The notes under the pieces are model-generated. The model did not search any database, was not told where the DNA came from, and worked only from the letters and a program-made list of their open reading frames with translations. Shown one piece after another: positions 59,754 to 63,154 of a stretch of 64,000 nt of DNA. Location of the stretch: NCBI GenBank assembly GCA_963971535.1, contig OZ020589.1, positions 95,972,324 to 96,036,323 on the forward strand. Reading direction: 5' to 3'. A program made the translations under genes and the position numbers. The first letter of the stretch is position 1. Every line of letters begins with the position of its first letter. Origin of the DNA: Notolepis coatsorum (Eukaryota > Chordata > Actinopteri > Aulopiformes > Paralepididae).

Positions 59754-60649
59754 CCGCACAGTGCAATACTCCAATTCAGCCATTGGCAATTCAGCCATTG
59801 GGTGGGTGGCGCTGCTGAGCGGGCCTGTGACGGTCTCGTGACCCAAATTCCTGAGGGGCCTGACAGCGTGGGGACTGAGAGTGCTGGGCTGACATTCTGC
59901 AGATGGATACTATTGAGGTAGGGAGGAACTTAGTCACGTGACTCAGTTGGTATTGCTGATTGGCTCAAACATGGTATGTTTGTATACAGCAAACAGGCAT
60001 TCATTCCTCTGTCTTTGCCCGTCTTGGGGCCAGCTTAGAATTAGAAGAGCTTGTCTAATAGGTGATTGCTCACCCCACTGTGTGTGTGCATGCGTGTATG
60101 TGTTTTCAATGTTAAACTATTGTGCAACCTTATACACTGTACTTGATAAACAACTTATTTGGAACTTACCCTTGTGTTTGCTATGTTATTGAAATTATGT
60201 TTTCAAGTTGCAGGAAATTACAGAAAATGTATTTCTTTATTGCAATTTATTTTGCCTCCCGGGCGGCGGGGGGCACAGCCCCCCTCAGGACCATCATCTA
60301 GTTGCGATTCAGCAACCTTGTTGGAAGATCCTGGGGAAAGCCTTCTTACCTGAACAACTGACGGTAGCCTCTCCAACACCAGCCCGGAATTGTCTCCAGA
60401 TAAGTGAACACTCTGCGATCGAGCGCTCCGGACCGCGACATATGGCGGTGTACCCTGGTCCCCCGCTGCCCTGAGCGGAGCCAGACGGTGTCTGGGCAGT
60501 GACAGCATCTCCGCAGTCCATCTCTCTGCACACCACTGTAGCTTCAGCTGGACCCCAGTTCTGTTGATACACTGGGGACCAGTGGTCGCTCTTATAGACC
60601 TGCACTCTGCCGGAGCACTGGTTGGCCCCACCAATCAATCTGAGATTGC
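23705..60649 (-). CDS. SRCR/Ig type I membrane receptor gene (nine exons, 5' end not seen)
   Basis: A host gene read right to left. Exons: SRCR 60350-60649, 54778-55074, 54151-54462, 52640-52948; Ig-like 50782-51066, 49695-50027; transmembrane 41133-41234; cytoplasmic 25376-25472 and 23705-23852. All introns have GT-AG ends. All domain exons are phase 1-1, and the last junction (25376 to 23852) is phase 2. Lengths sum to 2183 bp, a whole frame of 726 residues plus stop. One exon per SRCR domain with 8 cysteines is the group B pattern of CD5, CD6, CD163 and DMBT1. By family it would bind microbial or endogenous polyanions or cell-surface ligands. The four SRCR plus two Ig layout matches no mammalian receptor I can name, so I give no symbol. 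A signal peptide is not seen and must lie upstream. Confidence 0.85.
23900..24120. repeat. minisatellite with an inverted member
   Basis: Several copies of a unit with 'gagttccagagcctgggata' and 'gactctgagtctct'. One copy (about 24040-24075) is inverted, giving a short hairpin-capable stretch. Lies in the last intron. Confidence 0.75.
24560..25370 (+). mobile_element. LINE 3' fragment, split by another fragment
   Basis: Coding remnants ([12 protein letters not shown]-like near 24590-24640, [12 protein letters not shown] near 24980-25010) and a 3' end 'gacctgcctggttaaataaa' with a repeated 'ggttaaataaa' mark a decayed Jockey-superfamily LINE. Reading frames are lost. At about 24697-24955 a minus-strand piece of a different LINE tail ('caagttcaagtttccttta') interrupts it. 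Confidence 0.65.
25376..25472 (-). CDS. receptor juxtamembrane cytoplasmic exon
   Basis: Acceptor TTTCAG then a short in-frame direct repeat (AISDAISDA), then [18 protein letters not shown] and VLDD. The donor is AG|GTATGG at 25375-25376. Starting in phase 1 it completes the codon left by the transmembrane exon, and it ends in phase 2, completed by 23852. A second AG acceptor within the repeat would drop four residues and stay in frame, so alternative 3' splice use is possible. Confidence 0.8.
25618..25833 (+). CDS. unrecognised small membrane-protein ORF
   Basis: The start [22 protein letters not shown] is a single hydrophobic segment like a signal anchor; a polar region follows, then a very basic end (AKRARKKKS). 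Such a layout is common in small viral membrane proteins, but nothing diagnostic is visible. The 3' edge runs into the L2-tail insertion. It lies in an intron of the receptor gene on the opposite strand. Confidence 0.3.
   Translation: MRISVLYALGFLGIMYFIYKYMVPKVLRLDPRNNVSERLGGRLYTVSLTSTAENMKGIRAKRARKKKSNPN
25826..26012 (+). repeat. L2 LINE 3'-tail copy
   Basis: Matches the tail of the LINE at 2154-5065 in the opposite orientation, ending in ATGTAAATGTAAATG. Inserted inside the inverted-repeat-bounded unit. Confidence 0.85.
26086..26276 (+). repeat. 64-bp direct repeat pair with TATA-like sequence
   Basis: Copies at 26086-26149 and 26213-26276 share 'cgagcgccgtatatataacg' and 'tgcattatttaggacaaag' with few differences. 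The TATATATAA box and paired arrangement could be promoter-like; no transcript evidence is available. Confidence 0.55.
26430..26525 (+). repeat. dispersed repeat, copy 1
   Basis: Shares 'aacgtaatcctggtcagaac' and flanking text with 55103-55200. Identity unknown. Confidence 0.7.
26526..27280. other. no gene seen
   Basis: Contains a C-run at about 26692-26704. No supported ORF. Short 'ccctttactggccaagtaac' text is the only landmark. Confidence 0.4.
27380..27867 (+). CDS. LINE ORF2 C-terminal region
   Basis: Begins [19 protein letters not shown], the thumb region after the RT catalytic block. It continues [29 protein letters not shown] and ends [24 protein letters not shown]. No palm domain or endonuclease is present. 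The frame is clean throughout, so the copy is young, but it lacks catalytic parts. Confidence 0.8.
27380..28367 (+). mobile_element. 5'-truncated LINE with intact C-terminal coding end
   Basis: Coding part 27380-27867, then a 3' UTR with a duplicated 'ctttaaacaaacacactgta' block (about 27927-28020) and a 3' end 'aaagaaacttgaaac' at 28367. Inserted in the minisatellite. Clade uncertain (I/Nimb- or CR1-like). Confidence 0.8.
28451..29175. other. gene-free; LINE tail fragment near its end
   Basis: No ORF supported. About 28970-29106 resembles a LINE 3' end ('tgacaaataaacctcttgaa' before an A-rich run). The rest is AT-rich. Confidence 0.45.
29176..29345 (+). repeat. left inverted terminal repeat of the DIRS-like element
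   Basis: Contains 'gctctgctcgtagtggaaca' and 'cataagcggggatgtggcca', both found in inverted form at 38515-38640. Confidence 0.88.
30618..30790 (+). repeat. SINE/LINE 3' tail inside the DIRS-like element
   Basis: Ends in 'aaaggcgctatataaatttg', followed by ATT repeats, a common fish retroposon 3' end. The head was not identified. Confidence 0.55.
30922..32328 (+). CDS. DIRS-type gag-like protein ORF (up to 468 aa)
   Basis: The likely genuine start is the Met at 31069 ([11 protein letters not shown]), since upstream codons lie in AT-rich non-coding sequence. The first ~110 residues are acidic and proline-rich. The middle is helical and hydrophobic ([56 protein letters not shown]) and contains [19 protein letters not shown] and [16 protein letters not shown], close in style to DIRS1 gag-like proteins, the source of the vertebrate LAP2-alpha domain. 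The last ~90 residues are very basic and Ala/Ser/Gly-rich. Family assignment is from motif style, not a search. Confidence 0.7.
   Translation: MIKLTLIDYIYKRKLGRFTFTLGRLKLYFGAGFGVVLEPNESALAPSPMETEDHMEGARALLFDEPMDSYHSPPRGVAGSVASPWGPLFSGVGLEPPTPRQDAQLSAASDDGARHGSLPYVRDASDVEGGTQGELLALFPELMAAAAAAIGMALLQPLPAPVPDDMIGHLWQRRPVRETGVVCPFFPSMEAYVKQGQVISRITGLTPAYVPVTRVVGLVQGLKDRVPRLDSPMTSILCPEVVWEPLRKPVPQGKLARQMANWSDQAYIAATQSLAATSNIAQLARYMSGMMAGRSVLDHHHQYLHAQAAGAILHLTQLQAIAAGKGRALATLSQRHLWLEQARVPEQKRIPLLTAPLSDAGLFGSAMQQMTAACREMEEERSVLQPHFPRPDATGDGRRKQRRQRTATVASATTAAAAGPSSKKARSGGSASSAAASRTTPGGDGKDRRDQAPQNSPSGPAPRGGKHR
32366..33771. mobile_element. Mutator-like (9-bp TSD) non-autonomous element, 1406 bp
   Basis: Terminal inverted repeats of about 30 bp start GCGTGAATATTAAAGGCAAC on the left and end with its inverse at 33771. 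The flanking 9-bp duplication TTCCCCTCC (32357-32365 and 33772-33780) is perfect; 9 bp is typical of Mutator-like elements. The interior holds two direct duplications (about 32559-32636 with 32660-32740, and about 32755-32876 with 32931-33053) and a long hairpin. There is no transposase. It lies just after the DIRS-like gag stop. Confidence 0.88.
33280..33457. repeat. long near-perfect hairpin (~80-bp arms)
   Basis: Arms at about 33280-33363 and 33378-33457 pair almost completely around a ~14-nt loop (ttatcaatgacttc), with a small bulge around the 'gcggcgc' in the left arm. It lies within the Mutator-like element. Confidence 0.85.
33781..34904. other. non-coding part of the DIRS-like element
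   Basis: An AATAAA at about 33799 could end the gag transcript. The rest shows short T-rich tracts and a '(TA)n' patch near 33952. No recognisable protein domain in any frame. Confidence 0.45.
34905..36680. mobile_element. foldback element, copy 1
   Basis: Outer arms at about 34930-35040 and 36545-36660 are inverted ('ttttaccaaacggttcgtg', 'tctgattggcca', 'gacatgtgcgcccaatcg'). Internal hairpins: 35078-35096 with 35139-35157, 35818-35870 (TACTTTCTATAGAA arms) and 36368-36427 with 36439-36495. A 38-39-bp minisatellite (unit with 'gttggatgtgttagttggtt') lies at 36000-36230. No ORF of note. A second copy lies at 41462-44945. Confidence 0.7.
36000..36230 (+). repeat. minisatellite, ~39-bp unit
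   Basis: About six units around 'agttggatgtgttagttggt', varying by small indels. The inverted array at 41720-41885 belongs to foldback copy 2. Confidence 0.85.
36681..38340. other. GC-rich non-coding part of the DIRS-like element
   Basis: Several open frames exist on both strands because of the GC-rich composition, but none shows an RT, RNase H, recombinase or other known motif. I regard them as shadows rather than genes. Confidence 0.5.
38352..38442 (+). repeat. internal complementary region of the DIRS-like element
   Basis: The first half is complementary to the extreme left end (about 29176-29222) and the second half to the extreme right end (about 38612-38654), joined head to tail. In DIRS elements this region templates the ends during circle formation. 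Confidence 0.8.
38515..38654 (+). repeat. right inverted terminal repeat of the DIRS-like element
   Basis: Inverted relative to 29209-29345, then ends 'cgctatactcatataacta' at the outer edge. A LINE fragment follows directly. Confidence 0.85.
38668..38856 (+). CDS. LINE ORF2 fragment, first frame
   Basis: Reads [18 protein letters not shown], then [21 protein letters not shown], matching the post-RT region of the LINE at 10001-11151 (KMLAGALVQSHFDYAATSWF). Ends by a frameshift; the protein continues at 38862. Confidence 0.7.
   Translation: MAQKVVTKINQRIKFLSRVSTYINRSAMEVLAGALIQCHYDYACSSWYTGITVALKGRLRTN
38862..39233 (+). CDS. LINE ORF2 C-terminus, second frame
   Basis: Reads [55 protein letters not shown] and a proper end SSRSWE. 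It is related to, but clearly a different family from, the split LINE at 9556-13790. Confidence 0.75.
   Translation: MILKLHPRTHLTQTHFNSLKWLRVEERVSQIKLNITHRILGNTVPQYLSGYFNMVRDVHGHATRGSPTDIVPVRCNRKIGQNAFLYSAAVQWNSLPMELKTISPFSTFKLAIKRWIISSRSWE
39301..39630. other. no gene seen
   Basis: Contains short inverted text ('gtcgagcg.. ..tccgcggaggtacc') but no convincing element boundary. Confidence 0.35.
39631..40354. mobile_element. GC-edged miniature inverted-repeat element
   Basis: The left end GTGAGCGGATCGGAGCG and the right end CGCCGATCCGCTCAC are inverted. GAGCGG-rich subrepeats flank a more ordinary interior. No target duplication could be fixed. No transposase. Confidence 0.65.
40557..41103. 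mobile_element. hAT-type miniature element, copy 2
   Basis: Same termini (CAGTGGTGGAAAGTAAC ... TTCCACCACTG) and body as 21973-22490. Flanks resemble a decayed 8-bp duplication (TTAA.AAC). It lies just downstream, in the gene's direction, of the transmembrane exon. Confidence 0.88.
41133..41234 (-). CDS. receptor transmembrane exon
   Basis: Acceptor TTTCCACACAG and donor GTGAGT (41127-41132). It reads [12 protein letters not shown], then a strongly hydrophobic run [15 protein letters not shown], then the stop-transfer RRRQLIG, giving a type I membrane anchor. It is 102 bp, phase 1 at both ends, and joins Ig2 upstream and the 25472 exon downstream in frame. It is wedged between two hAT miniature elements. 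Confidence 0.88.
41237..41461. mobile_element. hAT-type miniature element, copy 3 (truncated)
   Basis: Matches the first half of 21973-22490 ('gtggaaagtaac', 'ctacttgtactttatgtgag', 'aaaggattttgcatagaaaa'). It starts right at the splice acceptor of the transmembrane exon and is cut at about 41461 by the foldback repeat. Confidence 0.85.
42226..42831. other. no gene seen
   Basis: AT-rich sequence between the foldback repeat and the LTR, with a (TA)n patch near 42698-42712. Confidence 0.4.
42832..44124 (+). mobile_element. LTR-retroelement fossil, solo LTR, 1293 bp
   Basis: Begins TGTTGTGAAGGGCCAGATTA and ends CCTCAGTTACA, with a 5-bp target duplication GTAAC (42827-42831 and 44125-44129). 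A TATA-like box lies near 43102-43110 and an AATAAA near 43963-43969, the usual order for an LTR promoter and polyadenylation signal. Same family as 11152-13351 but in the opposite orientation. No internal coding region flanks it, so it is a solo LTR. Termini are well kept, suggesting a moderate age. Confidence 0.88.
44130..44644. other. no gene seen
   Basis: Sequence between the LTR and the right part of foldback copy 2. No supported ORF or repeat. Confidence 0.4.
44971..45644 (-). pseudogene. L1/Tx1-type ORF2 C-terminal remnants
   Basis: Two frames, 45348-45644 (ending near [10 protein letters not shown]) and 44971-45351 ([58 protein letters not shown]). They correspond to 20400-21000 of the full copy, so one frameshift separates them. 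The CxxC cysteine motif is kept but a few residues before the last Cys are missing. Confidence 0.8.
45901..47073 (-). CDS. L1/Tx1-type reverse transcriptase fragment (390 aa)
   Basis: RT blocks: [81 protein letters not shown] and [10 protein letters not shown] with both catalytic aspartates. Compared with the copy at 17577-20354 it keeps YADD but lacks endonuclease, linker and C-terminus in this frame. It reads on through [15 protein letters not shown] and ends IWNNKPP. Confidence 0.88.
   Translation of the reverse strand: MDSVKDLKLNKAKSGDGIPPELYLSCWDVIGPLLLNMILYSIKEGNFHKIDNIALITVLLKKDKDPTDCGSYRPLSLLGTDIKLYSKVLAIRLQKHMTSLVHPDQTGFIRGRLITDNIRLLLQLLDASKDATPPIAMLSLDAMKAFDRLEWSYLWAVERMGLGNGVIDMIKVLYKDPSAMITTGKITSEIFPVSHSSRQGCPLSPGLFALSLEPLAQYIRQSQSIEPIAIKGTQHHISLYADDVILFMQNPTTSMPHLLKLIDDFGNLSGFRINWPKSAFLPLNAPAKNIFLPEKIPMVKHFRCLGVEIFPTVCQTVKYNYTKFQDKIKYDFDRWSKLKSSVQARVSIVKMDVLLRINFISSMLPLPPPDGYWKKLHSTAYKCIWNNKPP
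47075..47961 (+). mobile_element. L1-type LINE, second family, 3' end with poly(A)
   Basis: Coding part at 47089-47373 ([49 protein letters not shown]) is the cysteine-knuckle region of a different L1 family. The 3' UTR ends in a run of A at 47948-47961. It meets the minus-strand L1 fragment head to head near 47074. Confidence 0.82.
48067..48110. repeat. poly(C) tract
   Basis: About 40 bp of nearly pure C, flanked by ACCCC-type text. Similar C runs lie at 56163-56182, 59670-59692 and 62949-62967. Confidence 0.9.
48190..48430 (+). repeat. LINE/SINE 3' tail with (AATC)n
   Basis: Contains 'gaattgaaaatgggggaccc', 'ctgcatccccttaacaattg' and ends in 'aatcaatcaatcag'. The best-preserved stand-alone copy of the family at 8620-8770, 59246-59545, 60768-60930 and 35871-35965. 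Confidence 0.8.
48431..48879. other. no gene seen
   Basis: Short open frames here are not supported by any motif. No repeat boundary found. Confidence 0.35.
48880..48922. repeat. terminal fragment of a hAT-type element
   Basis: Ends GCCTATTGCCGACCCCTG, a typical hAT terminus, preceded by 'ggcccgcgggcc'. The opposite end was not found nearby. Confidence 0.5.
49240..49675 (+). repeat. decayed LINE 3' fragment
   Basis: Resembles the C-terminal and 3' UTR part of a Jockey-superfamily LINE, ending 'gagtttaaataaaggtttga'. Frames are lost. It abuts the Ig2 exon at 49695. Confidence 0.5.
49695..50027 (-). CDS. receptor Ig-like domain 2 exon
   Basis: Acceptor TTCCTCAG, donor G|GTAAGATCC, 333 bp, phase 1-1. 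It reads [47 protein letters not shown] and GEYSCVYSI. The first Cys (ITC) and the YSC Cys form the expected Ig disulfide; two further cysteines (THC, GVC) could form an extra one. The core tryptophan is absent, as in some fish Fc-receptor/LITR-type domains. It is the membrane-proximal domain. Confidence 0.8.
50028..50781. other. intron without genes
   Basis: The intron between the two Ig exons. It contains 'aagtacagtacaacgaaaataag' and 'acagtaaagtgc' text that recurs around 53040-53130, so both introns hold a related retroposon tail. No exon candidates. Confidence 0.5.
50782..51066 (-). CDS. receptor Ig-like domain 1 exon
   Basis: Acceptor CACTGTAG, donor G|GTGAATGG, 285 bp, phase 1-1. It reads [60 protein letters not shown]. 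The Ig cysteines are in FTC and YNC, with the usual KGxYxC end. The F.GGTF.L pattern replaces the core Trp, as in fish Fc-receptor-like domains. It lies between SRCR domain 4 and Ig domain 2. Confidence 0.8.
51295..51664. mobile_element. hAT-type miniature element rich in TATCGG
   Basis: Ends TAGGGATGTCCGATATT and CAATATCGAGCATCCCTA are inverted, with a perfect 8-bp duplication ATAATAAA (51287-51294 and 51665-51672). Subterminal 'tatcggtatcggttgatatc' repeats could be transposase-binding sites. No ORF. A short LINE-tail piece is inserted near 51410-51480. Confidence 0.92.
51673..52162 (-). repeat. tRNA-derived SINE, ~490 bp
   Basis: Read from 52162 on the minus strand: CCGGCAGCGTGGCTACATGA with an A-box-like TGGCTACATGAG, a B-box-like GGTTTGAGCCC, a long unrelated body and a 3' end 'gcgctatataaatgtaatg'. 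The tRNA-like head and pol III boxes define it as a SINE. Confidence 0.82.
52163..52639. other. intron without genes
   Basis: AT-rich intron sequence with a TTTATATATATTTA-type patch near 52445-52470. No exon or repeat assigned. Confidence 0.4.
52640..52948 (-). CDS. receptor SRCR domain 4 exon
   Basis: Acceptor after a T-run (TTTTAG), donor G|GTAAGAGG, 309 bp, phase 1-1. It reads [69 protein letters not shown] and GEDAGVVC. All eight group B cysteines are present. It is the closest of the four to the family consensus. Confidence 0.92.
53233..53498 (+). repeat. minisatellite, 38-bp unit, seven copies
   Basis: Seven consecutive, almost identical units beginning 'agttctggcctggtgcttag'. Lies in the intron between SRCR exons 3 and 4. 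Confidence 0.97.
53635..53770 (+). repeat. minisatellite, ~36-bp unit, four copies
   Basis: Units with 'cagttactacgctctggggc' and 'tggttccaacacgaat', slightly diverged. Confidence 0.9.
54151..54462 (-). CDS. receptor SRCR domain 3 exon
   Basis: Acceptor TTGACAG, donor G|GTAAAACAG, 312 bp, phase 1-1. It reads [71 protein letters not shown] and [13 protein letters not shown]. Eight group B cysteines are present. The loop between C4 and C5 is glycine-rich. Confidence 0.92.
54463..54777. other. intron without genes
   Basis: The 315-bp intron between SRCR exons 2 and 3. Unique sequence, no repeat recognised. Confidence 0.6.
54778..55074 (-). CDS. receptor SRCR domain 2 exon
   Basis: Acceptor TTCCCAG, donor G|GTAAGATTGG, 297 bp, phase 1-1. 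It reads [80 protein letters not shown]. Eight group B cysteines are present. The spacer between C6 and C7 is glycine-rich and contains an NQT glycosylation sequon. Confidence 0.92.
55103..55200 (+). repeat. dispersed repeat, copy 2
   Basis: Shares 'gaacgtaatcctggtcagaa' and its left neighbourhood ('gacctgttcgctgtata') with 26430-26525. Confidence 0.7.
55584..57757. mobile_element. TTAA-edged repeat, possibly piggyBac-like
   Basis: Starts near TTAACCCATTCTTCGCC (55609) and has an inverse GGCGAAGAATGGGTTTTAA at 56554-56573. A further TTAA edge follows the two palindromes at 57750-57753. A C-run lies at 56163-56182. Parts of 57000-57610 recur inverted at 62500-63140. Subunit boundaries are uncertain and no transposase is seen. 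Confidence 0.45.
57675..57733. repeat. two perfect 16-bp palindromes in tandem
   Basis: CCCGAGATATCTCGGG at 57675-57690 and again at 57718-57733, each followed by TCTGGC. Spacing is 43 bp. Located at the inner right edge of the TTAA-edged repeat. Confidence 0.95.
57758..58762. other. no gene seen
   Basis: AT-rich sequence between the TTAA-edged repeat and the 35-bp duplicate. No element recognised; small ORFs are not supported. Confidence 0.4.
59082..59905. repeat. large inverted repeat (~0.4-kb arms)
   Basis: Arms at about 59082-59460 and 59480-59905 are inverted: 'cagcccagcactctcagtcc' near 59095 reappears reversed near 59870, and the 'ggcgctgctgagcgggcc' block pairs likewise. Each arm also carries the (AATC)n-tailed retroposon end. 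A C-run (59670-59692) and unpaired sequence interrupt the right arm. Confidence 0.85.
60350..60649 (-). CDS. receptor SRCR domain 1 exon (most 5' exon seen)
   Basis: Acceptor CTCCTATAG, donor G|GTAAGAAGG, 300 bp, phase 1-1. It reads [65 protein letters not shown] and EATVSC. Only six cysteines are present. C2 (expected in WGTVC) is a tyrosine and C7 is absent from the FRAGVGEA stretch; these two normally form one disulfide, so that bridge has been lost as a pair. C1, C3, C4, C5, C6 and C8 are kept. The phase 1 acceptor shows that at least one more exon lies upstream. Confidence 0.9.
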
Positions 60650-60719
60650 CTATAGGAGTCAAGGGAGAGAGTTTGACATAGTTTGAAAAGGAAAAGTACT
60701 AATTGGTGCACTCTGTTTG

Positions 60720-60766
60720 GCTGTTATCCAAAGCGACTTACAAGTTCTGTACGACAAGTCAGCAGG
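60720..60766 (-). repeat. L2 LINE 3'-tail fragment
   Basis: Contains 'atccaaagcgacttacaagt' and 'cgacaagtcagca', as in the L2 tail. Confidence 0.75.
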
Positions 60767-60767
60767 A

Positions 60768-60930
60768 TTTATTGATTGAACATTTTATTAACAGATTGCA
60801 GAATGGGTACAATACAGTACAGCTCAATACACACAATTGTTAAGGGGATGCAGACCAGAGAAAGACTTTCGTCTTGTTTACATCAGGGTCCCCCATTTTC
60901 AATTCATGACATTTATGACATACACAACAT
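60768..60930 (-). repeat. LINE/SINE 3' tail with (AATC)n
   Basis: Minus-strand copy of the 48190-48430 family, starting at its TTGATTGA tail and running to 'tcaattcatgac'. Confidence 0.8.
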
Positions 60931-62118
60931 ACAGATATAAGAATCTAATCTAATCATCTAAACAAATCTAATCATGACATTTAAGACATGCATGACATAC
61001 AGATATATATATATCTGACTCTGAGCACCTGAAGACTGTGCTATTAAACCAGGAAGTGCAACACTATGTCAGCAGAGTAGAGCCTCCACTACTGCAGTGC
61101 CCCGCACTGCAACACGAGTGAACAAAAATGCTCAAAAAGCCCTGTCAGTGACTGCTCGCGCGTGTTGTTCGTTGGATTCGTTTTGGATTATTTGGCCACC
61201 AAACAAACTATCAAAATGTACACGGACCGCGGTCTCACGTTGACTGAGTCGCTTGTGTTGTGTCGCTGTGTGTCAGACTCTGGAGGCACCCGCCCACCTC
61301 TACCTTTGATTGGCTTACCATGACATTTTACTCAACCTCAGCCAATCGCGCGCTGAGGTTGGCTGAGAAGAACAGTATGCCTCTCGGCGCAGAGATCTTT
61401 CTGATGAAAAAAAGTTATTAGGTTGAATTCATAATGTCATTGATGCCTCTTAAAAATCATGATAATGTGTGCATTGTGATGCATGCTTCTCCGTTTTCCT
61501 TTCAACCTTTCTCTCCTAGTGTTGTTTTTGAAGCATTGCAATCCATTGATACCAGGAAATCAACTGGAGGATAAACTGGATCCTTTTCTCAGGCTAGCCG
61601 CTCCATTAATTACAGAGCAAATAACATCTGTACATTTTTTCTGATATCCTGGAATCATTGGTAAATAACCAACTCAAAGCATTTTTCTCAAATCACTCTG
61701 TATTAAAGAAGCTGTAAGTGGTATTTTTGTGGCAGTGGTAGTTTTGTATTTTTGTAAGTGGTCTTTAAGCCCACACCAATCTGGTTTTACAGAAAAACAT
61801 AGCATGAGCTCAGCCACCACTTTAGAACAGTGCAGAGACAATAAAATTACTTCTTTGTTTGGTTTCAGTCAGAAGCTATCAGTTTTTTCTTTTCTTTTTG
61901 GAAGAAAATGTATATGTGAACCATGAACGCTCTCATTAACGCTTTGTGCCAAAATAAAAATAAATTGCGATGTGCACCAGGACAAATAAGTGAAATGTGA
62001 TCGTTTTACCTGATTGGATAGTTTTGGTTTAGCACTCCTACAGAGTTACACAAGTTAAAGGCGCTAGATAACATTCAGCCTCTAGATGTCGCACAAGAGC
62101 ACCAGCAAGTCATTTATC
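60931..62118. other. no gene seen
   Basis: Upstream flank of the first visible SRCR exon. I looked for a signal-peptide or further SRCR exon on the minus strand and found none I could support. Confidence 0.4.
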
Positions 62119-62170
62119 CCAGCGGTTCTCAAACTACGGGTCACGACCCAAAGTGAGGTTGTGGGTAGGT
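62119..62170. repeat. hAT (Charlie-like) element end
   Basis: CAGCGGTTCTCAAACTACGG followed by GTCACGACCC is the typical left end of Charlie-type hAT elements. The right end was not located. Confidence 0.55.
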
Positions 62171-62499
62171 GACAGCATTGGCAAGTAAAAAAAAAATACG
62201 ATATATATATTTTTTATTATATATATTTTTGTATGTTCTGGCAACATATTTTGGCTAAATATGCCTCATTTTATAAATGTGTATTGATAACATAGTGTTG
62301 TAAAAAAAAGAAAAGGTCTAATATATGCATTATCAAGTTCAACAACGTGTGCGTTTATTTTGATATTCCTTAATTCCACGCTGAAATTACGCGATACATT
62401 AACTCAATCCCCGCCAACAACGATTATATACGTGTTTGGCCGACAACCGTTGAACGCCAACCACGTATATGTTATTTGATCGTTTTTCCTTTTTTTAGA

Positions 62500-63150
62500 T
62501 ATTCATTATTCATCCAGGGACCTTGGTGTTACCATAGGGAATGAGTCTGAGATCGCCAAAGTGCAATACCGGCCGCATCCAGCTAGACGGCGGTATCGAG
62601 CACCCTTTGTAACCTTGTATCTAGCCTGTGTAACGGAGAAATGTCTCCGGTCTCACTTTTCCTTGTCGGCCGAGTGGAGCGGTTCTCCCGGTTCCATTGA
62701 AGAGTGAAATATCCCCAATTCATATGTTGTGGTGGGTTATGCCGTGGACCAAATGGACATCGGATGACCAGATGGCGATCAAACAATAAATTGGAATATT
62801 ATTTTTGAAATACTCCCAGGTAAATCACAGGTAAGGACTATCTGACGTACATTTTTGCTTGATCCTGCAATGCTTTTATACCGATCAGGCTAATAAGCGT
62901 TTTTAGTGTTCAATACGAATGCTGTTACTGACAATCAAATAATCAGAACCCCCCCCCCCCCCCCCCTTTCATGCATTCATGATGAAACATAATACTTATG
63001 ACATAGATGTGATTTGGGAATAGTAGCGTGTACAGGCAAGAAACGGCAATGTCTATAGTAGAATTTACGTATAAGGCTATAACTCAGCATTTCGGGAATT
63101 ACCCCAGACCGCTCTAAAACTTATACTTATATTCACCACGGTATAACACC
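62500..63150. repeat. inverted, diverged copy of 57000-57610
   Basis: 'gagatcgccaaagtgcaata' here matches the complement near 57575, 'atgcattcatgatgaaacat' that near 57165, and 'ggctataactcagc' that near 57062. A C-run lies at 62949-62967. Confidence 0.75.
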
Positions 63151-63154
63151 GGAA

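Noticed and set aside
59559-59921. 120-aa proline-rich ORF
   Set aside because: Also generated by a C-run within the inverted repeat.
61729-61926. Additional receptor exon or signal peptide
   Set aside because: Plus-strand ORF in AT-rich sequence, wrong strand and no splice sites that fit the receptor.
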